Origin: Glycomyces salinus
GTDB taxonomy: Bacteria > Actinomycetota > Actinomycetes > Mycobacteriales > Micromonosporaceae
Reading direction: 5' to 3'
Assembly: GCF_016428645.1 (NCBI RefSeq)
Contig: NZ_JAELXW010000062.1
Span: 1-38,183 of the forward strand
Length of the DNA stretch: 38,183 bases
A model generated the notes under the pieces. It was given only the letters and a program-made list of their open reading frames with translations, ran no database searches and was not told the DNA's origin. A program made the position numbers and the translations under genes. Positions 1 through 8,653 of the stretch are shown piece by piece. Positions within the stretch are counted from its first letter, which is position 1. Each line of letters begins with the position of its first letter.

Positions 1-235
1 GCGGGCCCCCGCTACAACAGTCCCGCAGCGAAACGACACCGAACACCGAGCACGACCGCCGGGGATCCTCCCTGCCGCCGTCGGTGAGGCATTTGAAGCC
101 AGGGCCACCCAGGACCAGGACACTGCCGACGCCCCGGCACCGGACACTTCCTCGAGCGCCTTGCCGGAGCGACAACCTCGCCCGACCCCGGAGACCGATC
201 CGCACGCAACCAGGACTGGCCCCGTCGAACGCGCT

Positions 236-1063
236 TCAGGCATTGACGGCGATGCCGGCCATCTGGGTGCGTTCATAGGGTTCGAGGTCCTCCACGGCCC
301 GGACCGGACCGTCCGGGTTCTCCGGGAACCAGCGTGCGATGTACTCCAGGCCCGGAGGGTCGAGTTCCATGCCCAGGAAGTGCTTCCTCAGCTCCTCGAC
401 CGGGCGGCACCAGCCGTTGCCGAGGGTCTCGATGCACGCGCGGGAGAGCGCGTGCTGCTGGGGCTCGCCGGTGTCGGGCCAGGAGGTGATGAACAGGCGG
501 CTGCCCGAGGGGAGCCGGTCCATCAGGGACGCGAGGATGTCGTTGGGGCGCTCGTCGTCGCTGATCTGCATGATCATCCCGATCACCATCAGGGCGATCG
601 GGCGATCGAAGTCCAATCCCGCCCGCACGGCGGGATCGTCCATGATCGCATCGGGGTCGCGCAGCTCGCCGTGGACGATGACGGCTCCCGGATTCCCTTC
701 GAGCATCGCCCGGCCGTGGGCGACGACCATCGGGTCGTGGTCGACGTACACCACGCGGGCGTCGGGGTTGATCTCCTGGGCCGCCTGGTGCGTGTTCTTC
801 CCGCTCGGCAGGCCGCAGCCGATGTCCAGGAGCTGGTCGATCCCGGCCGCGCGGACCAGGTACTCCACGCCTCGGATGAGCGCGGACCGGTTCTCGTGGG
901 CGCACACCTGCGCCTGCGGGACGTGACGGATGAAGACCTCGGCGGCCTCCCGGTCGACCTCGAAATTGTCGGTCCCGCCCAGCAGCGCGTCGTAGACGCG
1001 CGCGGTGGAGGGCACATTCGTGTCTACTTCGGGCGGAAGCTCGACGGGAGAAGGTTCGGACAT
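236..1063 (-). CDS. SAM-dependent methyltransferase, DUF574 (Methyltransf_19) family
   Basis: The product has 275 residues, close to the usual length of this actinobacterial family. The N-terminal block around residues 22-40 (ARVYDALLGGTDNFEVDRE) is the family hallmark. The SAM-binding glycine motif LDIGCGLPSG lies at about 79-88 and an acidic motif (VVYVDHDP) follows at about 104-111. The ATG start is supported by AGGAG six bases upstream. Members are annotated as S-adenosylmethionine-dependent methyltransferases, and most have no known substrate. The gene lies downstream of the GH74 gene on the same strand, but a strong 16-bp hairpin separates them, so it is probably transcribed alone. Nothing nearby suggests a substrate. 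Confidence 0.9.
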   Translation of the reverse strand: MSEPSPVELPPEVDTNVPSTARVYDALLGGTDNFEVDREAAEVFIRHVPQAQVCAHENRSALIRGVEYLVRAAGIDQLLDIGCGLPSGKNTHQAAQEINPDARVVYVDHDPMVVAHGRAMLEGNPGAVIVHGELRDPDAIMDDPAVRAGLDFDRPIALMVIGMIMQISDDERPNDILASLMDRLPSGSRLFITSWPDTGEPQQHALSRACIETLGNGWCRPVEELRKHFLGMELDPPGLEYIARWFPENPDGPVRAVEDLEPYERTQMAGIAVNA

Positions 1064-1094
1064 CGGACTCTCCTATTCCTAGGGGCTGCGGAGC

Positions 1095-1132
1095 GGACGG
1101 CGGCGCGGCGTCGGGCCGCCGCGCCGCCGTCC
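1095..1132 (-). terminator. Hairpin terminator of the GH74 gene
   Basis: A perfect 16-bp GC-only stem (1095-1110 with 1117-1132) with a six-base loop lies nine bases beyond the GH74 stop codon and before the methyltransferase ribosome-binding site. There is no clear U-tract, as is common in high-GC actinobacteria. Confidence 0.65.
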
Positions 1133-1140
1133 GTCGCGGC

Positions 1141-3519
1141 TCAGTCGATGTCCCCGTAGATCAGGCCCCTGCCGTTGGTGGCTATGTAGACGCGCCCGTA
1201 GATCTCCGGGTCTCCGGAAACGGCCTTGCCGGTCCAGGCCCATTGGTGGGCGTCGTCGTTGATGCGCGTCCAGCGGTGGCCGCCGTCGGTGGAGCGGAAG
1301 ATGCCCCGCTGTCCGTCGGCCTTTGCCGAAGTGTAGATCGCCGGGTAGTGAGACCGCTTGGCGGGCTTGCCGAATCCGATGGCGTCGGCCTCCTCGAACT
1401 CGCGGACCTTCTGCCAGGTCAGGCCGCCGTTCCTGGTGCGCCACATGCCGTAGGCGCCGTCCTCGTCGCCGCCGACGAGCCAGACGTGGCCGCACCTGCC
1501 GGGGACGCAGCGGATGTCCACGTCGCCTTCCTCGGGGAGCCTCCGCCACCAGGAGGCGGTGAACGTGGCCCCGCCGTCGACGCTGATGTAGAAGGTCCCG
1601 GCCGAGAAGGCGTAGACCTTCCACGGCCAGGCCCGGTCGGCGCGGATGACCGCCCCGGCCGGCAGGCCCTCGACCGGCGTCCAGGTCTGACCCAGGTCGG
1701 TGCTGCGCACCGGCGTGACGTCGGTGTCGGACGGGGACCACAGGATCGCCCCGCCGTCGGCGGTGGCGGCCACGACGCCGCCGTGGCCGCCACTCGTCAC
1801 GCCTTCGAGCGACGCGGCGGGCTGCCAGGTCGCGCCGCGGTCGGTCGAGACGCCCACGTGGCTGTGCGCGTCGCCGTCGGGGTCGCCGGAACCGACGATG
1901 AAGTCCGGGTTCAGCGCCGCGAAGTCGACGCTGCGGCCCGACGACCAGTTCGGGTTCCGGATCATCATCGTGGCCTTGTCGAGGTCGTCGTGGACGAACC
2001 CGCCGAGGTCGCCGACGGCGGTGACCACGGTGCCGCCCAGTGCGGCGATGTCCTGGATCGCGGTCTCCTCCAGGCCCTCGACGCGGACGCCGACGGTGAA
2101 CTGCTCGATCGGGAGCTTCACCTGTCGCCCGGCCTCGTCGTCCCAGCCGACCAGCTCACCCTGCTCGTCCCACCGGGTCAGTTCCTCGGTGCCCCAGATG
2201 GTCGCTCCGGTGCCCCACATGATGCGGCCCGAATCGTGCGGGTCGATCGCGAGCGCCTCGATCATCCAGCCGTGCTTGACGTCCAACTCGGGGGCCTCGC
2301 CCTCGCTGCCGAAGCTCAGCCACGGGCTCCCGGAGGAGTCCATGACGAACCGGTCGGTGCGCTCCGGCGGCCAGGAGAAGTCCTCGTCCCACACGTACTC
2401 CCAGCTCTTCTGCCAGGTCTGTCCGGAGTCGGTGGAGCGGAACAGGACCTCGTCGGGGTACCAGTTGTTCAACGTGGCCGCCATCAGCGTGCCGGGGCGC
2501 TGGCGGTCTACGGTGAGGCCCCCGAATCCGGGGAGGTCGCCGGTGGGATTGCCGGTGGGGGTGACGTCGGTCCATTCGCCGGTCGCGGTCTCCAGCCGCC
2601 AGATCTGGCCGCCGTTGCCGGAGCCGGTGCCGCCGTTGTACGGGCCGGGCTCCCAGCCGGTGACGATGAACAGGTGGCCGTTCTCGTCGTCGACCGCCGA
2701 CTGCTTGGGAATGGTCGGGGTGCCGTCGGCCTCGCCGAGGGACTCGGTCGCGCCGGGCACGGGCTGCCAGGTCGCGCCGCGGTCCTCGGAGACGTAGAGC
2801 GGGTCGGCCGGGTCGGCCACGCCAACGTAGATCCCGCCGCCGACCCGGTCGAAGTCGATCCAGAGCACGCCCTGGTTGTCCCCCTGGTAGGGGTCGTCGG
2901 GGACGGCGACGAAGTCGCCGGCGTTGGGGAAGTCCTCGACCTCGGCCCAGGTGCGGCCGTAGTCGGTCGAGCGCCACAGGCCGTTGCCCGAGGGCGTCCC
3001 GAGGTACAGCACGGCGTTGTCGGTCGGGTCGACGACCAGTCGCTCGCCCATCCCGCGGCCGGGCATGTTGCCGCCCTGCTTGAACGGAAGCTCGGCGACG
3101 CCCCAGGTCTCGCCGTAGTCGTCGGAGTAGAGGACCGCGCCGTTCTCGGGGTCCCAGTCGTTGGTGTAGGTCCCCACCGCCGCGTACACGCGGTTCGGCT
3201 CGACCGGGTCGGTGGCGGCCGAGACGACCCCGGTCCAGCCCCACTGGTCCCAGTCGAGCCAGTCCAGCAGCGCCTTCCAGGTGCGGGAGTCCTCCCGCCA
3301 CCGGTAGAGCCCGCCGATGTCGGTGCGGGCATAGATGAGACCGGGCTCGGTCTCGTTGAACACGATGCCCGGCACGAAGCCGCCGCCGTTGATGACGGCG
3401 TTGCGCCAGGTGTAGTCGTCTCCGTCGGGTCGGCCCCGCTCGGCGTGGGCCGCCGAGGCTGAGGCGCCCGCCGCTACGGCGGCGGCGCCGATGGAGGCCG
3501 CGAATGTGCGTCGTCGCAC
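1141..3519 (-). CDS. Secreted xyloglucanase, glycoside hydrolase family 74
   Basis: The product has 792 residues and is predicted to cut the beta-1,4-glucan backbone of xyloglucan outside the cell. The chosen GTG start is preceded by AAGGAG at six bases and gives a short arginine-rich signal peptide ending near AHA at 24-26; an upstream in-frame ATG would add 60 residues that do not resemble a signal. The body is a run of BNR/Asp-box-like repeats (STDYGRTW, STDSGQTW, SEDRGATW), as expected of the two seven-bladed propellers of GH74. Both catalytic aspartates appear present: D67 in ARTDIGGLYRW and about D504 in VGDLGGFVHD, the motifs that hold the base and acid in characterised GH74 enzymes. 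There is no dockerin or carbohydrate-binding module. It is divergent from the GH3 gene, and an operator-like palindrome sits on its promoter. Confidence 0.92.
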   Translation of the reverse strand: MRRRTFAASIGAAAVAAGASASAAHAERGRPDGDDYTWRNAVINGGGFVPGIVFNETEPGLIYARTDIGGLYRWREDSRTWKALLDWLDWDQWGWTGVVSAATDPVEPNRVYAAVGTYTNDWDPENGAVLYSDDYGETWGVAELPFKQGGNMPGRGMGERLVVDPTDNAVLYLGTPSGNGLWRSTDYGRTWAEVEDFPNAGDFVAVPDDPYQGDNQGVLWIDFDRVGGGIYVGVADPADPLYVSEDRGATWQPVPGATESLGEADGTPTIPKQSAVDDENGHLFIVTGWEPGPYNGGTGSGNGGQIWRLETATGEWTDVTPTGNPTGDLPGFGGLTVDRQRPGTLMAATLNNWYPDEVLFRSTDSGQTWQKSWEYVWDEDFSWPPERTDRFVMDSSGSPWLSFGSEGEAPELDVKHGWMIEALAIDPHDSGRIMWGTGATIWGTEELTRWDEQGELVGWDDEAGRQVKLPIEQFTVGVRVEGLEETAIQDIAALGGTVVTAVGDLGGFVHDDLDKATMMIRNPNWSSGRSVDFAALNPDFIVGSGDPDGDAHSHVGVSTDRGATWQPAASLEGVTSGGHGGVVAATADGGAILWSPSDTDVTPVRSTDLGQTWTPVEGLPAGAVIRADRAWPWKVYAFSAGTFYISVDGGATFTASWWRRLPEEGDVDIRCVPGRCGHVWLVGGDEDGAYGMWRTRNGGLTWQKVREFEEADAIGFGKPAKRSHYPAIYTSAKADGQRGIFRSTDGGHRWTRINDDAHQWAWTGKAVSGDPEIYGRVYIATNGRGLIYGDID

Positions 3520-3556
3520 GGTGTGCTCCTTGAGGGAATCCGGGGGTGGGCTATTA

Positions 3557-3571
3557 GTTGGGAGACCCAAC
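3557..3571. promoter_or_regulatory. Operator-like palindrome between GH74 and GH3 genes
   Basis: GTTGGG-AGA-CCCAAC is a perfect inverted repeat with 6-bp arms. It overlaps the 3' end of the predicted -10 box and the start point of the GH74 promoter, a classic repressor position. Its TGGGAG core recalls the CebR/CelR cellulose-regulator box (TGGGAGCGCTCCCA) but the centre differs, so identity with that regulon is not claimed. Confidence 0.5.
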
Positions 3572-3597
3572 ATAACAGGGCGGGCACCCCGGCGCAA
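3569..3597 (-). promoter_or_regulatory. Predicted promoter of the GH74 gene
   Basis: On the minus strand TTGCGC (3592-3597) is followed after exactly 17 bases by TATGTT (3569-3574). Each hexamer matches four of six consensus sigma-70-type positions. The site lies about 50 bases upstream of the GTG start and overlaps the palindrome at 3557-3571. Confidence 0.45.
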
Positions 3598-3692
3598 CGG
3601 TTCCGACCTCCTATTTCCGCGGAAGCGGCCGGTTCGGTACGGTGAAAGGCAGGTTGGGGACGACCATGGTCCGTCCGTCCCGAGGAGACTCG

Positions 3693-5570
3693 ATGGCATC
3701 GCCGCTCCGGCGCCACGCCAAGCTGTGGATCCCGCTCGCCTTCATCGCCGCCGCCGCAGTCGCGGTCTGGTTCGTCGCCGTTCCGGCCGAATCCGACGGC
3801 GACCCCGACTACCGAGACCCGACCCTGCCGGTCGCCGAACGCGTCGCCGACCTGCTCGACCGCATGACCATCGAAGAGAAGGCCGGGCAGATGACCCAGG
3901 TCGCCGTCGACGCCGTCCAAGGCGACGCCGTCGCCGAACGCGGCATCGGCTCGCTCCTCAACGGCGGCAGCGACGCCCTCCACGACACCCCCGAGGACTG
4001 GGCCGCGATGATCGACGGCCGCCAGGAACAGGCCCTCGACACGCGGCTCGGCATCCCCCTGATCTACGGCCTGGACGCGGTGCACGGCAACGCCTCCCTG
4101 CCCGGGGCCACGATCTTCCCGCACAACATCGGCCTCGGGGCCGCCGGCGACCCCGACCTGACCGAGCGGGCCGCCCAGATCACCGCCGCCGAGACCCGCG
4201 TGGCCGGTGTCCACTGGACCTTCTCGCCGTGCCTGTGCGTCGTCCGCGACTCCCGCTGGGGCCGCACCTACGAGTCCTTCGGCGAGGACCCCGAACTGGT
4301 CTCCCAGATGGCCACCGCCGTCACCGGCTACCAGGGCGAAGACCTGTCCGCCGACACCAGCGTCCTGGCCACCGCCAAGCACTACGTCGGCGACGGCGGC
4401 ACCGCGTACGGCACCTCCGAGACCGAGGACTACCTGCTCGACCAGGGCGTTGCCGAACTGAGCGAGGCCGAGCTGCGCCGCCTCCACCTGGCGCCGTTCG
4501 AGGCCGCCGTGGACGCCGGGGTCGGCTCCGTCATGGTCTCCTACTCCAGCAACGACCTCGGCGACGGCCCGATCAAGGCCCACGCCGACTCCTACCTGAT
4601 CACCGACGTGCTCAAGGGCGAACTCGGCTTCGACGGGATCGTGCTCTCCGACTGGCAGGGCGTCGACCAGATCAGCCTCGACTACGCCGAGTCGGTGCGC
4701 ACGGCGATCAACGCCGGGATCGACATGGTCATGGTGCCCTTCGAATACGAGCGCTTCATCGACACGCTCCTGGACGAGGTCGAGGCCGGACACATCGGCA
4801 CCGACCGCATCGACGACGCCGTCGACCGCATCCTGACCAAGAAGTTCGAACTCGGCCTGTTCGAGGACCCATACGCCGACACCGGCAACGCCGACCTGGT
4901 CGGCTCGCCCGAACACCGCGCGGTCGCCCGCGAGGCCGCGGCCGCCTCCCAGGTCCTGCTCCAGAACGACGGCGACCTGCTGCCCCTGACCGGCGAGGAG
5001 TCCCTCTACATCGCCGGATCGGGCGCCGACGCGCTCGGCCGCCAGCTCGGCGGCTGGTCCGGCGCCTGGCAGGGCACCGTCGAAGGGGTGGGCGAGGGCA
5101 CCACCGTCCTCGAAGGCATCCAGGAGGCCGCACCCGGCGCCGACGTCGAATTCAGCGAGGACGCCTCGGCGCCCGTCGTAGACCGCGACGTCGGCATCGT
5201 GGTCGTCGCCGAGGACCCCTACGCCGAAGGCGTCGGCGACGCTGGGGCCGGAGACCACGACATGCGGCTTTCCGGTGTCGACGCCGCGGCCGTCGACACC
5301 GTGTGCGGCGCCATGGACTGCGCCGTAATTGTCCTTTCCGGTCGGCCGATAGAAATAGGCGCCGACCGCCTCGACGCAATAGACGCCCTGGTGGCCGCCT
5401 GGCTGCCCGGCAGCGAAGGCACCGGGGTCGCCGACCCGCTGTTCGGGGTGACCCCCTACACCGGAACGCTCCCGGTCACCTGGCCCGCCCGGGTCTCCGA
5501 CGAACCGGTCAACGTCGGCGACCCCGATTACGACCCGCTGTTCGCCTACGGCTCCGGCATCCAGACCTAG
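3693..5570 (+). CDS. Membrane-anchored beta-glucosidase-type glycoside hydrolase, family 3
   Basis: The product has 625 residues. It probably removes terminal glucose from cello- or xyloglucan-oligosaccharides at the outer face of the membrane. The start was chosen because GAGGAG lies five bases before this ATG; an earlier in-frame ATG at 3666 lacks such a site. Residues 11-31 form a hydrophobic signal anchor without an obvious cleavage site. The barrel domain carries the ExoI-like block FSPCLCVVRDSRWGRTYESF (178-197), KH at 229-230 and the nucleophile D320 in VLSDWQG. The second domain contains EDPYAEGVGD, where E512 aligns with the acid/base glutamate of ExoI-type enzymes. No fibronectin-III domain follows. 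It is divergent from GH74, and its stop overlaps that of the convergent CBM2-like gene. Exact substrate specificity is inferred from context. Confidence 0.92.
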   Translation: MASPLRRHAKLWIPLAFIAAAAVAVWFVAVPAESDGDPDYRDPTLPVAERVADLLDRMTIEEKAGQMTQVAVDAVQGDAVAERGIGSLLNGGSDALHDTPEDWAAMIDGRQEQALDTRLGIPLIYGLDAVHGNASLPGATIFPHNIGLGAAGDPDLTERAAQITAAETRVAGVHWTFSPCLCVVRDSRWGRTYESFGEDPELVSQMATAVTGYQGEDLSADTSVLATAKHYVGDGGTAYGTSETEDYLLDQGVAELSEAELRRLHLAPFEAAVDAGVGSVMVSYSSNDLGDGPIKAHADSYLITDVLKGELGFDGIVLSDWQGVDQISLDYAESVRTAINAGIDMVMVPFEYERFIDTLLDEVEAGHIGTDRIDDAVDRILTKKFELGLFEDPYADTGNADLVGSPEHRAVAREAAAASQVLLQNDGDLLPLTGEESLYIAGSGADALGRQLGGWSGAWQGTVEGVGEGTTVLEGIQEAAPGADVEFSEDASAPVVDRDVGIVVVAEDPYAEGVGDAGAGDHDMRLSGVDAAAVDTVCGAMDCAVIVLSGRPIEIGADRLDAIDALVAAWLPGSEGTGVADPLFGVTPYTGTLPVTWPARVSDEPVNVGDPDYDPLFAYGSGIQT

Positions 5571-6217
5571 GCCACCGGCACGCAGGGGACCGAGTCCGGC
5601 AGCTCGTAGTGGCGGCCGACTTCGGCCAGGAACGCCGCCTCGGTCTCCTCACCCGGGCTTAGGCGGCCGTTCCAGTGCTCGTTGCGGTAGGTGTCCCCGC
5701 GGTGGTGCGACATGTTCCAGAACTGGTAGATCTCGACGCCGTCGACATCGAGATCGACCTTCCAGCCGTCGATCCGCTCGCCGTCCGAGGCGGTGACCAC
5801 CACGGCGACCTGGACGTAGCCCCTCCAGGAGTGGTCGAGCCGCAGCGCCGCCGAGCAGCCGGGCTCGGCAGGGGGCGGCGCGGCCTCGGTGGTCTCGGGC
5901 GGCGGCTCGGGGATCTCCTCCTCGGCGGACGGCTCCGGGCTCGCTGAAGAACCGGAGTCGGAGCTGGGGCCGACGCTCGGGCTCGTGCTCAGGTTCGTGG
6001 TCGTGCTCGATGAAGGGGAGGAGTCGGCCACCGCCGTGTCCGGCGCGGGGGAGATTTCCATGGACGAGAGCTCGGCGCCGTCACCGGTGGGAGGTGGATC
6101 ATCGCCGCGCGAGGACGCAGTTAGCTGCCAGACCGCGACCACCACCACCGCGATCGAAATGACCCCGAGGAGCTTGAGCCAAGTACCGTGCAAACCGCCG
6201 ACCTTCTCGGTCGGCAT
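5567..6217 (-). CDS. Membrane-anchored CBM2-like cellulose-binding protein
   Basis: The product has 216 residues: a short cytoplasmic stretch, one membrane segment at about 13-32, a Ser/Thr/Pro/Glu-rich linker at 40-118, and a C-terminal domain at about 120-216. That domain resembles carbohydrate-binding module family 2: cysteines near both ends (C121 and C212, likely a disulfide) and spaced aromatic residues W131, W152 (DGWKV), W168 and W182 (HWNGRLSPG). No catalytic domain is present, so it may tether the cell to cellulose or act as a polysaccharide sensor. The chosen ATG has only a loose GGTGGGG upstream; a GTG five codons earlier is an alternative. The stop codon shares the palindrome CTAG with the convergent GH3 stop. 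The CBM2 assignment is moderately sure; the role is inferred. Confidence 0.75.
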   Translation of the reverse strand: MPTEKVGGLHGTWLKLLGVISIAVVVVAVWQLTASSRGDDPPPTGDGAELSSMEISPAPDTAVADSSPSSSTTTNLSTSPSVGPSSDSGSSASPEPSAEEEIPEPPPETTEAAPPPAEPGCSAALRLDHSWRGYVQVAVVVTASDGERIDGWKVDLDVDGVEIYQFWNMSHHRGDTYRNEHWNGRLSPGEETEAAFLAEVGRHYELPDSVPCVPVA

Positions 6218-6345
6218 CGTGTGTCGCCCCACCGCACCTCGCCTTTCGCTGGGTACCTCGGTCCTCCCGTAGCGTATAGCCAACCTGAGTCGCATTCGGA
6301 CTGACATCCTCGGCCGCGCTCCGGCATCGCGCCCCGCCCCGGGCC

Positions 6346-6351
6346 TACACT
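6346..6351 (+). promoter_or_regulatory. -10 box of a probable leaderless fdhF-like mRNA
   Basis: TACACT fits the actinobacterial TANNNT -10 motif and ends six bases before the ATG. No ribosome-binding site lies between them, which predicts that transcription starts at or next to the start codon. Confidence 0.5.
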
Positions 6352-6357
6352 GGCCAG

Positions 6358-8649
6358 ATGAGCAAGGCGCCGAAAGAAGACCCCGGTCAGGACTCGCCGA
6401 GCGTGCGGGGCCCGAAGCACCACGCCGTGGGGATTCCGGCGGTCGCGGGCTCGGTCCGCTTCGTCGGCGCGCAGTCGGGCCTCAAACGCGGCCTGCCGCT
6501 GCTGCGAGCGATCAACCAGGTGGAGGGCTTCGACTGCCCCGGCTGCGCCTGGCCCGAACCCGACCACCGGCACCCCGCCGAGTTCTGCGAGAACGGCGCG
6601 AAGGCAGTGGCCGAGGAGTCCACCCGGCGTGTGGTCGGCCCCGAGTTCTTCGCGCGCCACTCCATCGACGACCTCAACGACAAGTCCGGCTACTGGCTCG
6701 GCCAGCAGGGGCGCCTCACCCGCCCCATGTTCCTGGACGAGGACGCCGACCACTACAGGCCCGTCGATTGGGACGAGGCGTTCGACATCATCGCCGAAGA
6801 CCTCGCGGCCATGGACGAGCCGGACCGGGCCGCGTTCTACACCTCCGGCCGCACGGGCAACGAGGCCGCCTTCCTCTACCAGCTCTTCGCACGGCGCCTG
6901 GGCACCAACAACCTGCCCGACTGCTCCAACATGTGCCACGAGTCCTCCGGTGCCGCGCTGGGCGAGACCATCGGCATCGGCAAGGGCAGCGTCCGCCTCG
7001 AGGACGTCTGGGCCGCCGACCTCATCATCGTCGCCGGCCAGAACCCCGGCACCAACCACCCGCGCATGCTCACCGCCCTGGAGAAGGCCAAACGCTCCGG
7101 GGCCCGCATCGTCACCGTCAACCCGCTGCCCGAGGCCGGAATGCGGCGGTTCAAGAACCCCCAGACCGCCCGCGGACTGGCCGGGCGCGGCACCGACCTG
7201 ACCGACCTGTTCCTCCAGATCAAGGTCGGTGGCGACCTCGCCCTGTTCAGCACCCTCAACCGGCTCCTGCTGCGGGCCGGCGAGGGCGCGCTCGACCGCG
7301 ACTTCATCGACCGCTGCACTCACGGCTTCGAGGAGTTCGCCGCCGCCCGCGCCGAAGGCGACGACGACCAGGTCCTGGCCGAGACCGAGCGGCGCACCGG
7401 CCTGACCCGAGTCGAGATCGAACGGCTCCTGGCCATGGTGCTCGCCTCCAAGAAGACCGTGGTCTGCTGGGCGATGGGCCTGACCCAGCACAAGCACGCC
7501 GTCCCGACCATTCGCGAGATCGTCAACCTCCTGCTCCTGCGCGGCGACATCGGCAAACCCGGAGCCGGAGTCTGCCCCGTCCGGGGCCACTCGAACGTCC
7601 AGGGAGACCGCACCATGGGCATCTGGGAGAAGATGCCCGACCGGTTCCTCGACGCGCTCGGCGCCGAATTCCACTTCAAGCCGCCGCGAGACCACGGCCT
7701 CGACACCGTCGACACGATCCGCGCGATGCGCGAGGGCCGCATCCGGGTCTTCTTCGCGATGGGCGGCAACTTCGTCTCGGCCACGCCCGACACCGAGGCC
7801 ACCGAGGCGGCGATGCGCCGCTGCCGCCTGACCGTCCACGTCTCCACCAAACTCAACCGCTCGCACGTGGTGACCGGCACCCGCGCGCTGATCCTCCCCG
7901 CCCTCGGCCGGACGGACATCGATATCCAAGCCGGTGGGCCCCAGTTCGTGACCGTCGAGGACTCGATGGGCATGGTCCACGCCTCCCGCGGCAAGGTGCC
8001 CCCGTTCGGGGAGGAGATGCGCTCGGAGGTCGCGATCATCTGCGGCCTGGCCCGCAGGGTCCTCGGCGGCGACGACACCGTCCCGTGGGAGGACTTCGCG
8101 GCCGACTACGACCGCATCCGCGACCGCATCGAACGGGTCGTCCCCGGCTTCGACGACTACAACGCCCGCGCCCGGCGTCCCGGCGGCTTCGCGCTCCCGC
8201 ATGCCCCGCGCGACGAGCGGTCCTTCCCGACCGGCACCGGCAAGGCCAACTTCACGGTCAACGAGGTGACCTCGCCCGAGGCCGGCCCCGGCCGTCTGCT
8301 GCTCCAGACCCTGCGCAGCCACGACCAGTTCAACACCACCATCTACGGCCTCGACGACCGCTATCGCGGCGTCCACCACGGGAGGCGGGTGGTCCTGGTC
8401 AACCCCGCCGACGCCGACGAACTCGGCCTGGCCGACGGCGCCTACTGCGACCTGGTCAGCGAATGGGACGGCCAGGACCGGCGTGCGCCGCACTTCAAAG
8501 TCGTGCACTACCCGACCGCCCGCGGCTGCGCGGCGGCGTACTATCCGGAGACCAACGTCTTGGTCCCGCTCGACGCGGTGGCCGAGACCAGCAACACCCC
8601 GACCTCGAAGTCCATCGTCGTGCGCTTCGAGGGCGACAGCGGAATGTGA
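6358..8649 (+). CDS. FdhF/YdeP-family molybdopterin oxidoreductase (formate dehydrogenase alpha-like)
   Basis: The product has 763 residues, the usual length for the cytoplasmic Fdh-alpha-like/YdeP family. An N-terminal cysteine cluster (C60, C63 in FDCPGCAWP and C77) matches the family pattern. The molybdopterin core includes GRTGNEAAFLYQLFARRLGTNN (about 164-185) and SNMCHESSG (190-198). The C-terminal dinucleotide-binding domain carries LRSHDQFNTTIYG near residue 660. Standalone members with no electron-transfer subunits, like this one, are annotated as formate dehydrogenase-like, and their physiological substrate is often unproven. There is no signal peptide. The gene appears leaderless (TACACT at 6346). 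FdhD follows four bases after the stop, strongly suggesting co-expression and need for cofactor sulfuration. Confidence 0.9.
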   Translation: MSKAPKEDPGQDSPSVRGPKHHAVGIPAVAGSVRFVGAQSGLKRGLPLLRAINQVEGFDCPGCAWPEPDHRHPAEFCENGAKAVAEESTRRVVGPEFFARHSIDDLNDKSGYWLGQQGRLTRPMFLDEDADHYRPVDWDEAFDIIAEDLAAMDEPDRAAFYTSGRTGNEAAFLYQLFARRLGTNNLPDCSNMCHESSGAALGETIGIGKGSVRLEDVWAADLIIVAGQNPGTNHPRMLTALEKAKRSGARIVTVNPLPEAGMRRFKNPQTARGLAGRGTDLTDLFLQIKVGGDLALFSTLNRLLLRAGEGALDRDFIDRCTHGFEEFAAARAEGDDDQVLAETERRTGLTRVEIERLLAMVLASKKTVVCWAMGLTQHKHAVPTIREIVNLLLLRGDIGKPGAGVCPVRGHSNVQGDRTMGIWEKMPDRFLDALGAEFHFKPPRDHGLDTVDTIRAMREGRIRVFFAMGGNFVSATPDTEATEAAMRRCRLTVHVSTKLNRSHVVTGTRALILPALGRTDIDIQAGGPQFVTVEDSMGMVHASRGKVPPFGEEMRSEVAIICGLARRVLGGDDTVPWEDFAADYDRIRDRIERVVPGFDDYNARARRPGGFALPHAPRDERSFPTGTGKANFTVNEVTSPEAGPGRLLLQTLRSHDQFNTTIYGLDDRYRGVHHGRRVVLVNPADADELGLADGAYCDLVSEWDGQDRRAPHFKVVHYPTARGCAAAYYPETNVLVPLDAVAETSNTPTSKSIVVRFEGDSGM

Positions 8650-8653
8650 GGCA

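Noticed and set aside
1-235. Window start, searched for a gene end or RNA
   Set aside because: No frame here has a start with a ribosome-binding site or a recognisable protein pattern, and no tRNA-like fold was seen.
161-1159. Long plus-strand reading frame opposite the DUF574 methyltransferase gene
   Set aside because: The minus-strand frame has clear SAM-binding motifs and a ribosome-binding site. The plus-strand frame is low in complexity and is a GC-driven shadow.
1243-3462. 739-codon plus-strand frame opposite the GH74 gene
   Set aside because: Its composition is Gly/Val/Asp/Arg-rich with no domain, while the minus strand encodes a complete GH74 enzyme with both catalytic aspartates.
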